Source: Isoetes taiwanensis
Lineage: Eukaryota; Streptophyta; Lycopodiopsida; Isoetales; Isoetaceae
Assembly: GCA_021234155.1 (NCBI GenBank)
Contig: JAJEKV010000005.1
Span: forward strand, 17,284,089 to 17,348,088
Direction: 5' to 3'
Length of the DNA stretch: 64,000 nt
Positions within the stretch are counted from its first letter, which is position 1; every line of letters begins with the position of its first letter. Shown piece after piece: positions 11,263 through 23,060 of this stretch. The notes under the pieces are model-generated. The model did not search any database, was not told the origin of the DNA, and saw nothing but the letters and a program-made list of their open reading frames with translations. The translations under genes were made by a program, and so were the position numbers.

Positions 11263-12348
11263 ATGGTTCCTAGTGTGTGGGGTAATCTGCCTAATCACCT
11301 ATTTCCTCTTATATTAGCTCGCCTTCCCCTTGTGAGTAAGCTTCGTGCTCAATTAGTATCCAAAAGTTGGAACGAAATGTTGAGAAAGACCCTAGGAGTT
11401 CTTGAAGACGAGCTATGGATTGTTTTTCGTCCCTTTAGTGATCCATGCCAAATTAGAAGAAATTTAGATTATCGTGGGCTTAAGACAAATCCTCCTTTGT
11501 TTCACAATCGTGCTTGGTGCTCGTCTTCAGGATTGTTATTTAAATTTCCTATTGAAGTAGACTTTCCTATTGAAGTAGACTTTCCATGTGCCATACCTGA
11601 AGTGCTCAGAGGTTATCTTGATAGAAGAACAAGGGATTATGAATGCATAGAATTAGATGAGATTTTGCAAGCGGAGTTAACCATTGAGTTTGAAAGTGGA
11701 TTGCTATACACCACCAAGTTGAAAACTGTCGACTTCTTCCACTTCAAACGTGGTGAGGTTCCATTGCCAAATCCTAGAAATGTTTGGCTAGAATTTGAAG
11801 GAAGTTGGTGTGGTGATGTAAATCTTCAATTCCTTGATCTCTATGCATGGAACAAGAAGGTTGTCCTTATAGGTGCTTTGACGAGGCAGTCACGATTGAT
11901 ATGGTTGCGCATATGGATTTTGGAGAACCTTGATTTTGGCTTTAAAAGGTGGGTTGAAATTTCAAATTTAGACTCAAAGCATGAAATGTGGAAGAGCTTG
12001 ATGGAGTTCAATTTGGATGATATTCATATCGAGGCAAATGTATGTGGACGTTTTGTTCTCGTGACTTGTTGGACTGGTCAATCTAATTCGATGTCTCCAT
12101 CTCCATCTCCAGTACCACCAATTTTGTATGACCTTTCAAAGGGATATTGGAGGATTCTCAATACTAGTCCATTTTTTCATTACGTTTATAACTTCACATT
12201 TGATCCAAAGTTTATATGTACAACATATATAACATATACAAGAAACTTATCGCGGTGGCCAAGGCCGCCGCGAACGTTTCTCTTCCCTGCCTACGGCCGC
12301 CACGAATATTTCTTTAGTTCCAAACCTGTGGGGTTGGACCCATATTAA
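11263..12348 (+). CDS. F-box protein
   Basis: Intact single-exon gene of 361 codons. The N-terminus carries an F-box (about residues 5-45): WGNLPNHLFPLILARLPL, then KLRAQLVSKSWNEML, with the expected Leu/Pro start and the VSKSWN helix. F-box proteins bind SKP1 and recruit substrates to SCF ubiquitin ligases in the nucleus or cytoplasm. The rest (about 60-361) is Trp- and Phe-rich with no clear kelch or LRR repeat. Blocks such as WLEFEGSWCGDVNLQFLDLYAW and ILYDLSKGYWRIL suggest a beta-propeller-like or F-box-associated domain. A short FPIEVD duplication lies near residues 97-106. The start is the first Met just before the F-box. Single-exon F-box genes form large, fast-evolving plant families; the substrate cannot be inferred. 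Confidence 0.8.
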   Translation: MVPSVWGNLPNHLFPLILARLPLVSKLRAQLVSKSWNEMLRKTLGVLEDELWIVFRPFSDPCQIRRNLDYRGLKTNPPLFHNRAWCSSSGLLFKFPIEVDFPIEVDFPCAIPEVLRGYLDRRTRDYECIELDEILQAELTIEFESGLLYTTKLKTVDFFHFKRGEVPLPNPRNVWLEFEGSWCGDVNLQFLDLYAWNKKVVLIGALTRQSRLIWLRIWILENLDFGFKRWVEISNLDSKHEMWKSLMEFNLDDIHIEANVCGRFVLVTCWTGQSNSMSPSPSPVPPILYDLSKGYWRILNTSPFFHYVYNFTFDPKFICTTYITYTRNLSRWPRPPRTFLFPAYGRHEYFFSSKPVGLDPY

Positions 12349-12522
12349 TAGATTCATGTTAGTTTGAATGGTGTAGCGCTTCTGAACGTCTTATGTTCGG
12401 ATGCTTGTAATATTCTAATTAGTTTTGCCTTGCAATAATAGATTCATGTTAGTTTGAATGGTGTAGCGCTTCTGAATATGTCTTATGTTCGGATGCTTGT
12501 AATATTCTAATTAGTTTTGCCT
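12346..12522 (+). repeat. 90-bp tandem duplication after the F-box stop
   Basis: A segment beginning TAATAGATTCATGTTAGTTT and ending TTAGTTTTGCC occurs twice with a 90-bp period (12351 and 12441). It starts at the F-box stop codon, so it duplicates the presumed 3' UTR. The two copies are nearly identical. Confidence 0.9.
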
Positions 12523-15500
12523 ATATTATTCTAGTATGATATCCTTCCCAATAGAAAATTGAACACTACAATACCTCAACATGAAGAGTAATGTTTGCAA
12601 GGGCTTAAATCAATATGTGTCCCTCCCATAGGGTACATTCTTTGTTAGTGTGACCTTGCCATATTTTTTGGTGCTGGGGTAAGTTAATGGTCAAATGATA
12701 CTCCTAGGCAAAAGCTAATGATTCATGGTTTAATCACCACTTAAAAAAAGTTAGAACCTGTCACATGGCCCCCATATAAATGGCATCCAAATTTTGTCAA
12801 ACTTTGTCATTTCTAGTCATCTTTCAAAAGCTTATGGAACCCTACTTTTGGCAAACTGCTCTTCTTGGAAGATCCTAGCTAAATCGAAAAATGGATGCAA
12901 ATGGAATTGGGCATGTGTGAAGAGAGAGGAGCTGAAGAAGGGCAAATGGACACTACAGCTAGACACAATGCCAATAAGTTAGTTCAAGTTACTATAGTGT
13001 CTGATCTAAGTGATGAGAATGCAAAAGTTCGTGATATGAGACTAATTCAAGCGAGCACTTAAATGCATCAAACGAAAGTATAATTGCTCTGAAGACACTA
13101 TATCTTCCTTTTGAGGACTTAAAATTTTAACATTGTACTTTTTGGGAGTGTAACTTTGTAGTTCGTATTGAACATAACAAACACCAGATAGAAATACCAT
13201 GCAGATACGTTTAAAGCATGGAACACATTCTTCAATAGAATGCAATGTGAGCACAAAAGCAAGTTTCATGTGGCAGAATCAAAGGTGTACTACCTCTAGT
13301 CTATCGAACGAGATTTAACAATGACAGCATCACAAAAACTTCTTCTCCCGTCTCACTGTACACCAATGGGCCTTCATTCAAGTACACAATTAACCAAATA
13401 CTACATGTTTTCATTCACATTCACGAAACTTCACAGGGCTGCAAATGTCACTGGATGAAATCTTGATGCACATTGCATGCAAGAAGAATCAGCACTGTCA
13501 AGAACCCATTGGGGATTGGGGTGGCTCTGTTTCTAAAATCTTTCTAACAATGGCGGTGCACTAGGAATAAGTCTACTTTCTCGTAGATTTGTAATTTTAG
13601 GCATTACAGCCTCTTCAGAATCATGTGACTGAGGAAACAATGTATTTCATTCATCATCATCTGCTAACATTTCAGGCACGGCCTTTTTCCTCCCTACGCT
13701 TAAACACATTCCACACATTTAAAACTGGTGGTTTCTGATATCCCATATCATGCTGCCAGCAACCTGTTACAAAAATGCCACCTGCATATGTGCTTACAGC
13801 GTTAGAGATCCATGTACTACTGTCCTTTAGCCGTGGTTTCCCATTGATTTTGGCACCAACTTCCTGCATGATGCTATTCCGCAAAATTCAGAGATTATAG
13901 TGCCTGAAAGTAATGAAAATCCTACTCAAAGAGTTCATTCAAAAGCCTCCTTAAAATCCGTATTGGGTCCCAGACTTATATCTGGATCATCAAAGGGAGT
14001 TCTACAGAAAGAAGAGGCAGTGAAGAATGCTTTTGTACTTGATCAAAAAGTACATGTGAAAGGACAGTATAGAATAATGCAAGCAAAATGAAGCACAAAA
14101 AGGAAGGAAAATGGTCTTTACAACAAAGGCAAGCACAACAGTAAATTTGCAAAGTGATTAGATTTTCCAATGCATCTGCAAATGATATACTGCCCATATT
14201 CCCCAACCATTTCTATTTGCAGATGCAGTAACATATGATAGGTACCTCACCTAAGAAAAATCTACTAACCTGGCATTCCCGTAGAAGTTCTGCATTGCTT
14301 TCAAGTTCACCACGTAATCGAAAAACCTTAGACAATGCTCTCATTGCTTTGACTTCTCAAGTTGCATAAAATTGAAAGGTGCCAATTGCCAATTGCACTC
14401 CAGATATAACCGTTGATCCCAACACTATTCAAATCGTGACATGCAAGTTCTAAAACCTGCATTAATCCAGCAAGCACATGATCCATGCTAACATTTCCCT
14501 AATGCAGACCTGCTACATAGTCAGGGCAAGACCACAATCTAATTTTTTATGAATGCAAAAACTAATCACCATGGCAGACTCGACATTCTCTCTTCATGGC
14601 AAATTATATGGAATGAAAAATAGGATTTATAAGTCTTGAGATGATGCTTAGAGAAGTTGTGTCATCAAAGGCTTCTAACAAAGCAAAGGCCTTCGCCATA
14701 CACAGATCAAAATTCAAACAATGCACTGAATCGTCGATAACTAGGGAAGTCCTTCAATCGTAAGTTCTTTAACTCCTCCTCCTCCTCATTTGTATAAAAA
14801 TTAATGAATGGAAGAACCTGCAAGAATAGGGACGCTCATCCGATAGATTATACGTTTCCACCTGCAAAAGCATAACTGGCTGGCTATGGCGGCGAATCCA
14901 GCCGCAAAAAAACGTGGCAAACCAGACAGAAGAGGAGCCGAAGAAAGAGAAGAGGATCTGCAGGTCCTGCAAGAATAGGGGCGCTCATCCGGCTGCTTGA
15001 AGGCCGAATTTCAGGGCTTGCTTGAAGGCTTGCTTGCAAAGCAAGAAAGGGTTGAACCGAGCATGACCGGATTGCTTGCGGAAAAAGAAAGGGCCGCATC
15101 TGTGAGCACAGAGAGGAGAGCACGGGGACAATTTTACATTTTTTTTTTTTTTTAATTTCTTAAAGGGCACGTGTCATGCCCATATTTTTTTCCAGGGCAG
15201 AAATATTAGGGGTGCGAACAAATGTACCTGACTTATATATGTATTGATAAAGTATTTTTAAAGTTTACTAGTTATGGTGCCCGACATTGCTTAAAGTTTC
15301 CTTATTGGTTAGAATAGCTAATGTGGCTTTGAGGGGGCAATGATAATATTATGGAATGCTTTAAGATTCATTAACAAAGATTATGGAAGGATTCATTGTG
15401 CAAGGAATTATGAATTTGATCAAATATTGTCTTTGTTTATATGATACTTTTGCATTGATACGCTTTAGCAAGCTATAGAAATTTGTGTTGCAATATGAAC

Positions 15501-15978
15501 TTGCTACTCCAAATAGTGGCGAAGCAAAGTTGGTTGTTTGAAATAACCCTATGTTAATCTAAATCATTGTTGTATTCCCCTGCAATATCGCCTTTCGTAA
15601 CTTATTTATTGTTCCCAACTTACATTACCTCACCTAAAGCATGCGATCATTGGAATGGATATGTGAACTTTGTTATTGGAAAAGTATTTACTACAAATAT
15701 TGTTATATAATGATAATAAAAATAGGAGAACTCCATATTTATGATATTTTTTAGTCCTGGTGAATCTCTAGATCTATAGGTATGGTCTAGACTTAAGGAA
15801 AAACGACCAAGTTGTATTGTATAATTCTATGCCTTTGGGCATGCTTATACTCTTTCTAAACTTGCCTATCGAATATGTAAAGCAATCTCGTACTGTTTAG
15901 AATATCTTGGCTAGGTCTTAGACAAAAGTTCATGTATTAGGAAACGTTCCACCAAGAGGTGGTTCCCACCTGGAAGCC
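12523..15978. other. No gene supported
   Basis: AT-rich sequence without a recognisable gene. A minus-strand frame at 13672-13884 looks weakly protein-like (STWISNAVSTYAGGIFVTGC) but stands alone. A plus-strand mini-frame of about 30 codons starts MAANPAAKKRGKPDRRG near 14887. CCTGCAAGAATAGGGRCGCT is present twice, near 14817 and 14965. A T-tract lies at about 15137-15157. Confidence 0.45.
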
Positions 15979-16195
15979 ACCGATTGGTTGAGTTAATTTT
16001 AACCTAACTAAACAACATGGTTTTGTTCAGACATTGTCTTGTTAGGTTAGTAGTAACCGAAATGCCTTCACACATGTCATTAGTTAAGTTACAACTTTAA
16101 CTTAACTAGAACGCCTTCAGACCATTCTAGTTAAGTTTATTATTTTAAACTTAACCAATTGCCCTCACACATGTTCTAGTTAAATTATCTACCTA
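15979..16195. repeat. Tandem hairpin repeat, about 47-bp period
   Basis: Four units each combine an inverted pair such as GTTAAGTT...AACTTAAC with a spacer related to GAACGCCTTCAGACCATTCTA or TGCCTTCACACATGTTCTA. The clearest units start at about 16082 and 16129. The hairpin arms vary (GTTAGGTT, GTTAAGTT, GTTAAGTTT), but each unit keeps its own complementarity. Confidence 0.65.
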
Positions 16196-16749
16196 TTTCA
16201 AAAATTTTGCTTTATTTACCTACCTTTAGATATAAAATTACAATAGTATAAAGTCTATATGTCAAACAAAATACACCATACTATGTTTTGAGCATACAAA
16301 CATGCTCAAAACATGCTATCTAATTTCTCCAGCTAACATGCAGTCTCTTTCTTATAGGTATGGTGTTCCGATAGTGGCCCATGGAGAGACGTTGCAGATT
16401 TTGCAAACAATTGTACGAGCTGTATGTGCCCATCAGTATTATCCCATCAGTATTTTGAATCAGTAATTAACCCATCAGTATTATCCAAACATCGTGACTT
16501 TTCTTTGCTTACTGGTGAGCTTAGACATTTGGCATAAAGTTGACAATGGGGTGAGTAGCAAAGGGAATGCAAAAGATTGTTTGCGTCTATGAGACTAGGT
16601 TGTTGTCACAACTAGCCTAGTTTGTCCAGAAAGCCCTTTAGTCCTTCTCACAGTACAGTACAGGGTTGGAACAAAAAATAAATTTTTCTCTTCCCTACGT
16701 CTCTGTTACATTGTTTTATCCTTTTTGAAGGCTCCGGGATGCTGATTGA

Positions 16750-16974
16750 TCATTGCCATGCTGCTGGATAATTTGCTGGAAAATTTCTGTCAATAATAAT
16801 TGCTTTCATTATGCCATAGAGCTGGCACACCTTCAAGCAAGTGCAGTTATTGTTATTGCCGGAAGAACATAGACCATATTGGCCACATTTGTTTGGCAGG
16901 TTACAGGTCTCATTGCCTTGAAAATTGCTAGTGTCCATATTTCTCCTGTAAGGCATACTGTATTGACCTTTCAA
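16750..16974 (-). pseudogene. EGF-like fragment, possibly from an S-domain receptor kinase
   Basis: A 74-codon minus-strand frame contains CNLPNKCGQYGLC followed by NNNNCTCLK. The Cys spacing (C-x4-CG-x-YG-x-C, then C-x-C) is that of the EGF-like module found after the S-domain in G-type lectin receptor kinases. No B-lectin domain, PAN domain or kinase domain is found nearby, so this is a small isolated fragment or a lone exon. The family assignment rests only on this Cys pattern. Confidence 0.35.
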
Positions 16975-19829
16975 TGCATCATGAAAGCATAGGTGTTAAT
17001 CAATTATGTAAGCTTACTAATCAGGCCATTAAGAAAGGGTATGCATCAGATGCTTCTTCTAACTACACATGAGAAAAGGGAGCCTTCTTTTTCCAAATTG
17101 CTTCTGTCAGCAGTCCCCAGTTCTCTTGTTAAACATTAGCCATGGAAAATATAGAAGGAAAAATTTCTGGAAAACGAACAGCTCCTCTGGATATCAGTTT
17201 CTCAACTCCGTGTTCATCATTTAAACAGATTGATACTCAAGCCCCAAGGTGCCTGCAAGAGTTCATCTATCAAACAAACTCCCAGGCTGAGGGGATTACT
17301 TCCTACTTTTGCAGTTAACAAAAAACATTTGGAGGTAAACAAATTTAACTTCAAAGTCCAGCTGCTTGACTAGGCAGTCATGACAACACTGTCAGATATC
17401 CATAATAAACGTAAGGTTAAACAGACTTTTTCCTGGTAATGGAACCAGCCAGGCTATCTCAGGTGCTCATATTCGGCTGCCTCTCGAAGAATCATGCATT
17501 TGAATTCAAAGCCATATATCCTTCCTTAATCCTGAGCCATATATTAATGCACCCAATGCCATGCAAAATGAAATAGAAAATTGAAGAAGATTCAACAGGT
17601 AACAGTAATCCAGGATCTCTATGCTTTAAGTATGTTATAATATAACATGGCAAATGGGAAGGTCTCCACCTCTCAAGACAACTGTTTTTATCATTTTTTT
17701 CAAACAATTATTTAGAAAAGGACTAGAAATTCAAACTTAGGCTGGTGATCCATGGAGATGTCAGCAAAAAGGGACCCATTAAAGTATTTCTGACAATGCG
17801 GATCCACTCTTCCAATGCGGATACCATTAGCCTAGCACAAGTACTGCAGCATCGCTCTGATAATACTTTGGTTACCAAAATCCAGCTCAAAGTATTTCCT
17901 TTATTTCCACATCAAGGTGGCTTCAAACATTTTATCGAGATAGAGTTACAAAATCGAGCTCATGTATTTCATGTATTTCCTTCAAACAAGCCATTTTATC
18001 AAGATATGATAACATTTTATATGAACGTGTTCTCCAAGTTAAGACTAAAGTTACCAGAAACAGTTTATCTACCTGAATAACAAATTAAATCATATTACCG
18101 AGATGTGCGTGCACAATAGGATGACAATTTACAGTATTGACATGCCATAAAATTAATTGCCATTTCTGCAACATTTGTTTTACTCAATGTAGGCAAGGAC
18201 AGATGCCAAGATTATTTGTGATTCCTTTCGGACCAAATACTATACTTTTACTCTTAATATTTCTAAAATTATCCAGTTTGCCTCCCTGTCTCTATTTTAA
18301 CAACTTGTTTGACTCAATTACGCGGAATAGACCTTCAACGCTTACGAAAAGGATAACATTCTTCATTTTTCATCCCGTTTTTAACAATTGATTTAACGCC
18401 CCGCCTTGAGAAATGGAACCTTTTGATAGCTAAGTTATCATATGAGCACGGCAATAAAGCATTACCTCATCCACCAATATGAGGGCTCCAAACCGCGGGA
18501 AGCATAATACAAGGTCTTGGGTACCATTGCATAGAGTCGGATACTAACTTTACCTAAAGTCTAGTGACAACAGCTCGGACTGAAGTTGGAAGTTCCCTTC
18601 GTTGGCGCCCAAAGTCGGTTTTCATGCGCGAATTAGTACACCACATACGAACCAGATTTCTTCCCGGTGTTCATTGCGTGTACTGAATTTGTCATGTTAT
18701 GATTATCCTCAGATCGCCGATTGCCAAACCCAACAAGTGCTTTGCACATGTTAAAACTATGGAAGGCAGCCGTATGGCACAGCGACCAATTGCATTAATG
18801 AGGCAAATTTTGCAAATTCATAGTCGGGTGATCTTGTATATACCTGAAGAAGGCTGCAAAGATATCATTATAGTGTGTGGCCTTCAATAAAAAAAAATTT
18901 ATCTGTTCATACCTAGCTTCGATTCCATCCATCATGCCCTTCATGCCCATGACCTCGACCGCGCCCAAGCCCTCCTCGATCCCTCGCCATATCTGCCCGC
19001 CGAATTAACTGGAGTTAAAGTGACCTTGCCGGGGTCACTTTAATTTTTAACATTTCGTCGTATATTTTAACGGTCCAGTTAAATTTGTGTTAACAGCGTA
19101 TTGTGAAGAAGGTTCGGTCAAGGTTTTCCGTTAAAAAAAAGTTAACCACCACTAACTAATATTACGCTAACTTAACTTGTGGTGTGAAGAGTGTTGTGGT
19201 TAAAAATGTCAACTTAACCTAACTTAACGGCTGGTCTGAATAGACCCTAAGCATACTTCCTCAATATGTGCGTCTGATGTGTTCACCAAAACCCCTTCAG
19301 CTTCCTGCAAATCCTTCCGCCGATTATCTTTCTTTGGATCGCCCATTTCATGATCTATTTGGATCTACGAAATGGAGTTTCTGGCATGATTCCGCATATT
19401 CCCGCTAAATTGATTGCAGCTTTTGGGTAAAAGGCATACTTGGCAGCACCAATTTCTTGGCCACTGCCCCAACACATGGAAGCATCGCATCTGCTACGAC
19501 GGCCACTACCGGTAAGGGAGCATCCTCATTTGCCGGATCCTCTGCCAGTTTTGCCAGAATATGGTATTACAAACCCGTGGAAGAAAATGAAGATAATAAA
19601 ACAATAAATAGCTCTAGACAATTCATAAAGTAACAGAAACAAAATCATAGAAGTTCATATGTAAAGCAAAATGCAAAGTACAGAAGAGATAGCAGATCAC
19701 AGAAGTTTTGATTAAAGTTGAAGAGTATAATGCAATGTGAAAAAGTCAGGGAAGTAATGTTTCCTTATTTTAATCATACGTGACGGTGGCAATAACAAAC
19801 AAGACCATCATTGCTAAATCCGTCACAAT
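16975..19829. other. No gene supported; TTAACTTAAC inverted repeats at 19010-19250
   Basis: No recognisable gene. A 57-codon frame starts MENIEGKISGKRTAPLD near 17142 and a 111-codon frame lies at 17745-18080; neither has a known motif. At about 19010-19250, words such as GTTAACTTAAC, AAGTTAACC and GTGACC...GGTCAC occur in inverted pairs. They end in GGTCTGAATAGACC, resembling a small foldback element related in style to the hairpin array at 15979. Confidence 0.4.
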
Positions 19830-20237
19830 TTATGAGAACCTAGAGAGCAAAAATTTGGAAAGGAAGCAGGCGAGCGGCAGGGCGTGTGGCCTCGTCGGGA
19901 GAGCGACCATTCTCTTGAGTCGAAGTTCTACAAGCCATGGATAACTAACGGCCATAGCTGCAATCCATGGATAGACAAAGGCACCCCAGTTGGGCGGCAC
20001 AAGGCTAAAATCAGCAAATTTGCACTTGCCTTTGAGAGTGAGAGACTTAACCCTTGGAAAACGACGTATCAGAATCTCTGGAGATATCGCATAGCAATTT
20101 CTAATGTACACAGACTGCCTATTCCAAGCCTCAACTCGAAACCATGCCTTGCAAACTAGAGATACTGCATTTCTGTCCTTCCTTGTGCTCACAAACTGGA
20201 GCAGATAGTCTAGAACATCATCTGAGAATATAGTCAT
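19830..20237 (-). pseudogene. TIR1/AFB-type auxin receptor F-box, first-exon fragment
   Basis: The first 105-110 codons match the N-terminus of TIR1/AFB F-box auxin co-receptors. The F-box is present ([32 protein letters not shown]), followed by the first leucine-rich-repeat region ([43 protein letters not shown]). After LKRM the frame runs into about 25 unrelated residues ([13 protein letters not shown]...) and a stop. TIR1/AFB proteins normally have about 570-600 residues with 18 LRRs that bind auxin and Aux/IAA degrons; none of that follows here. I see no good donor at the break. The piece is therefore a truncated copy, perhaps transposon-captured. Translated alone it could still bind SKP1. 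Confidence 0.75.
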
Positions 20238-20356
20238 TTCTCCAACTTCAGACTATGGCCTTAAATCTGTTCGGATCCCAGGAAACTTCAATGTTACATG
20301 CCCTGATCTTATTCCGGTAGATAACCTCCAATTTGTGCCCCTTTTGAACTTTTTAC

Positions 20357-20566
20357 TGTTAGAATATAGGTTATGATGATCATATAGATCAAGGATTGAT
20401 GACATGGTGCAAGCCATGTGACCACGCTGAGGTGGCAATCCCAGTAAGATGAGGAGTCGTGTCCTTAGGTGTAAAGGTGTGTCTATATATCTTTTGTATG
20501 TCACGTTTGGCTCATACACATTATTCAATCTCATCTACCTATTCTTCACCATTCTGTAATTTATCA
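20357..20566 (+). mobile_element. LTR of a short retrotransposon (5' LTR)
   Basis: Starts TGTTAGAATATAGG, a common start of copia-type plant LTRs, and ends AATTTATCA about 210 bp later. It is followed immediately by a primer-binding-like sequence. TATA-like TATATATC lies near 20483. No second copy of this LTR is seen in the window, so the 3' end is missing or too diverged to see. Confidence 0.55.
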
Positions 20567-20580
20567 CGGTATCAGGGCCT
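20567..20580 (+). promoter_or_regulatory. Primer-binding site
   Basis: CGGTATCAGGGCC directly after the LTR end is close to the initiator tRNA-Met PBS TGGTATCAGAGCC, with two differences. Confidence 0.5.
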
Positions 20581-20678
20581 GAGCTCTGAATCGATCCTGG
20601 GAGAAGACTTAACATCAAGCAATGCAACAATGCAATCAGATAGAAGTAAGGGATTTGAAGAATTAGATTGTTTGATTA

Positions 20679-21623
20679 TCTTTTTTTGATGAAATTATCA
20701 GGGAGGAAGAAGAGCTTCTTGAAGAATGCAAGATTCTGCAGATAAAGGCAGAAGAATGGCTGGAGGATTATTTTCTAAAGCAAGAAGAACCAAGCAGAGT
20801 TTTAGTTGCTGAAGCAGGAAGTTATAGGGCCGAGGTAGAAGGCAAAGTTCTTGAAGACTTCGTTGTCCAGAAGGAAGGGGCCCAGATTAATGCTCCCGTT
20901 AGCCATGAAGGAGAGATGCAGATGCCCACATCAGGCCGGATTAGGCTAGTGGCAGAAGATTATGTTGCCCTTGAAGACGCTGCTGAAAAATTACAAGCAA
21001 AATCTAGATTTAATGGGTTCACGGTTGAAGCCCACAGGGCTACGAAAAATGATGGGGTTAAGAATCCCTTTGGATCTGTGGTGACTGCTAAAGATTTGGA
21101 TGGAATCGTGATGTTGAATTGTAAATCATTGCCATAAGACTTTGCTGAGCATCAAGATGGAGCAGAAAGCACCCAATTTGAAGATAGAATCCCTGGCAAT
21201 GATCAGACGGAGCCACAAGAAGAAAAGGCAGAGAAAGATGTCGTTGTGGAAAGGTACTCCTTACAAACAAAAGAATTATTTTATAATATGGGATTTCTGG
21301 ATAGAGGCGAACCTGCAGAAGAGAATTTGGAAGAGAAAAACCATGCACAAATCAAGGCAGATACATCTGTGATGATAAATTTACAGGCTCCATATGGAAT
21401 TTGGGCAGAAATAGTTGTTCACAAAACAAATCCTGGCGCTGATTATGGGCAAAGGAAGCACCCTGGAAGCATTACAGAGATCGAATTAAGCATGCAAATA
21501 AACCAGAGTTATTGGCCCCAACACCAACATTATATCAGCAAAAGAATAATGAATACCCATTCTAATTTGTTCCCTATGAAGGTAGATTCAATGCCATCGT
21601 CATGTGGAGCGGCAGAAGAATAG
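20679..21623 (+). pseudogene. Internal ORF of the short LTR element, unrecognised
   Basis: One continuous frame of about 310 codons, interrupted only by a TAA at 21135. The product is acidic and Glu-rich: EEEELLEECKILQIKAEEW, then VLEDFVVQKEGAQ, then SGRIRLVAEDYVALEDAAEKL, then ERYSLQTKELFYNMG. No zinc knuckle, protease, reverse transcriptase or integrase motif is visible, so it is not an ordinary gag-pol. It sits about 100 bp after the PBS, where gag would be expected. It could be a divergent gag, or a host sequence carried by a non-autonomous element. A 61-codon frame at 21882-22067 (EAVLQGLGFVVPRQGHERT) is in similar style and may belong to it. Confidence 0.4.
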
Positions 21624-22616
21624 GCTACACTTGACCAAATTCCAGAGCAGATTGCAAAAGAGTCCCCTGGTGGAGAGCCTGACAACAGAGTTTCTAGTGT
21701 CACCCCATGCCCCAGAGGTACAAATGCAGTTATGTTAATCTTTGCGATAAATCCTGTTGATCAAAGAAAATTGTGCATGCACATTTGCCATGCCAACCAA
21801 AAACAAAATTTGTAGACATGATATTTAATAATGATATCTGCCTATCTCGAAGACAATAACAAAAACATGGAGCGAAAATGAGTGCCTCGCTCTTACGCCT
21901 CGAGATCTGTGCATCACCCAACCCTGATGGATGAGGCTTTGCTCGAAGCTGTTCTCCAAGGGCTAGGTTTTGTGGTTCCCCGCCAAGGACATGAGAGAAC
22001 CATTCAAGCAATTGAAAATCTTATAGTTCTAATTAGGGATAATAGGCTTTTGCAGGGTAGATCTTGAATTTTTTAACAGGTACTTTCTCAGCATCCTTTG
22101 CTTTGACAGAATCAGCTCACTCAGAGTTATTGCGCACAACTCTCAACCTTATTTGGCTATAGGCAACAGATTCGAGAGGAATCTTTTCCTCCTTGAGGTC
22201 TCAACAGAATTTGGGTGGAACCCATTTTTCACTGGGCAATATTCTTCGATCTTCAGCCAGCAGAAGTCTTCTCGGATCTTGGGATTGTAGTTTGGAGGTT
22301 TGGGGTGGCAAATTGATCCTGTCATCCCTGTCCTTCTGGTTTCCTGTTATTCCTAGTTTAACCGTTTTTGCTTCTTTCCTGGTGATTGATGGGTCTCATT
22401 TGCCCCTGATTAGATCTATCCAGTCTGCTTTGGGATACGGTCGGTCAGTCTTGATTAGGATGGCAGCTTTCCCTCTTTTTCCTTCATGATTTCCTTTTCC
22501 TTTTCTCTTTTTACCTTTTACAGAAAAAAGAAAATCCGACCCCTTTCGCCTTTCTTTATTTCAAATTTCTTTGGTTCTTTTTTTTTTTTTTTGAATCTGT
22601 GATCTTTCTCTGAACC
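21624..22616. other. No clear gene; T-rich stretch before 22617
   Basis: Apart from the small frame at 21882-22067, nothing is recognisable. The last 130 bp are pyrimidine-rich with a long T-run near 22577-22592. This would suit a plant 5' leader or intron upstream of the next ORF. Confidence 0.4.
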
Positions 22617-23060
22617 ATGAAATCTAAGGGGACTGCCAGCAAACCTGCAGTCGGAGGATCCTCGTCCTCCTCAAGAAGGAAGCCTTATGAGTACAAAGAC
22701 ACTGACCTCCTCCTTGTCATTCAAAGCTGGGATCAAATCTTTATTTTGGATGACAAAAAGGACCCAGCAATCTTTGTTTTGGATGACAAAAGGTACTCAG
22801 CCTGGATCAAGATGAAGGAGTTAAAGGCTGCATTCGACATAAACAGGGAGCAGCAAGAGGCCGCTATAAATTGCATGGGGGTGCAGAAGGAAGGACAAAT
22901 CCTGGTCTACGGGGACTTTCCCCTCCCATGGCAACCATCTCGCCATGAGCAGGGCCCTCCATCTAACTCGGGCCATCTATGGAAAGATGCTCGAGTGAAG
23001 GACACAGAGGGGTCATTCGGCCCACGCCTTCAGTGGGGCTCCTATGTCGCGGAAGCGTGA
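22617..23060 (+). CDS. Hypothetical protein, cut by an LTR insertion
   Basis: The ATG opens a 147-codon frame with a Ser-rich start (KPAVGGSSSSSRRKPYEY). A polar domain with two similar blocks follows (IFILDDKKDPA, IFVLDDKRYSAWIKMKEL), then KAAFDINREQQEAAINCMG. After about residue 103 the sequence turns low-complexity and GC-rich and passes into LTR-like DNA. The real gene therefore probably ended elsewhere and was interrupted by the gypsy element to its right. The family is not recognised. A T-rich leader precedes the ATG. Confidence 0.4.
   Translation: MKSKGTASKPAVGGSSSSSRRKPYEYKDTDLLLVIQSWDQIFILDDKKDPAIFVLDDKRYSAWIKMKELKAAFDINREQQEAAINCMGVQKEGQILVYGDFPLPWQPSRHEQGPPSNSGHLWKDARVKDTEGSFGPRLQWGSYVAEA

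Noticed and set aside
16750-16974. Full S-domain receptor kinase gene
   Set aside because: No lectin, PAN, membrane or kinase segment found within several kilobases; only an EGF-like fragment can be supported.
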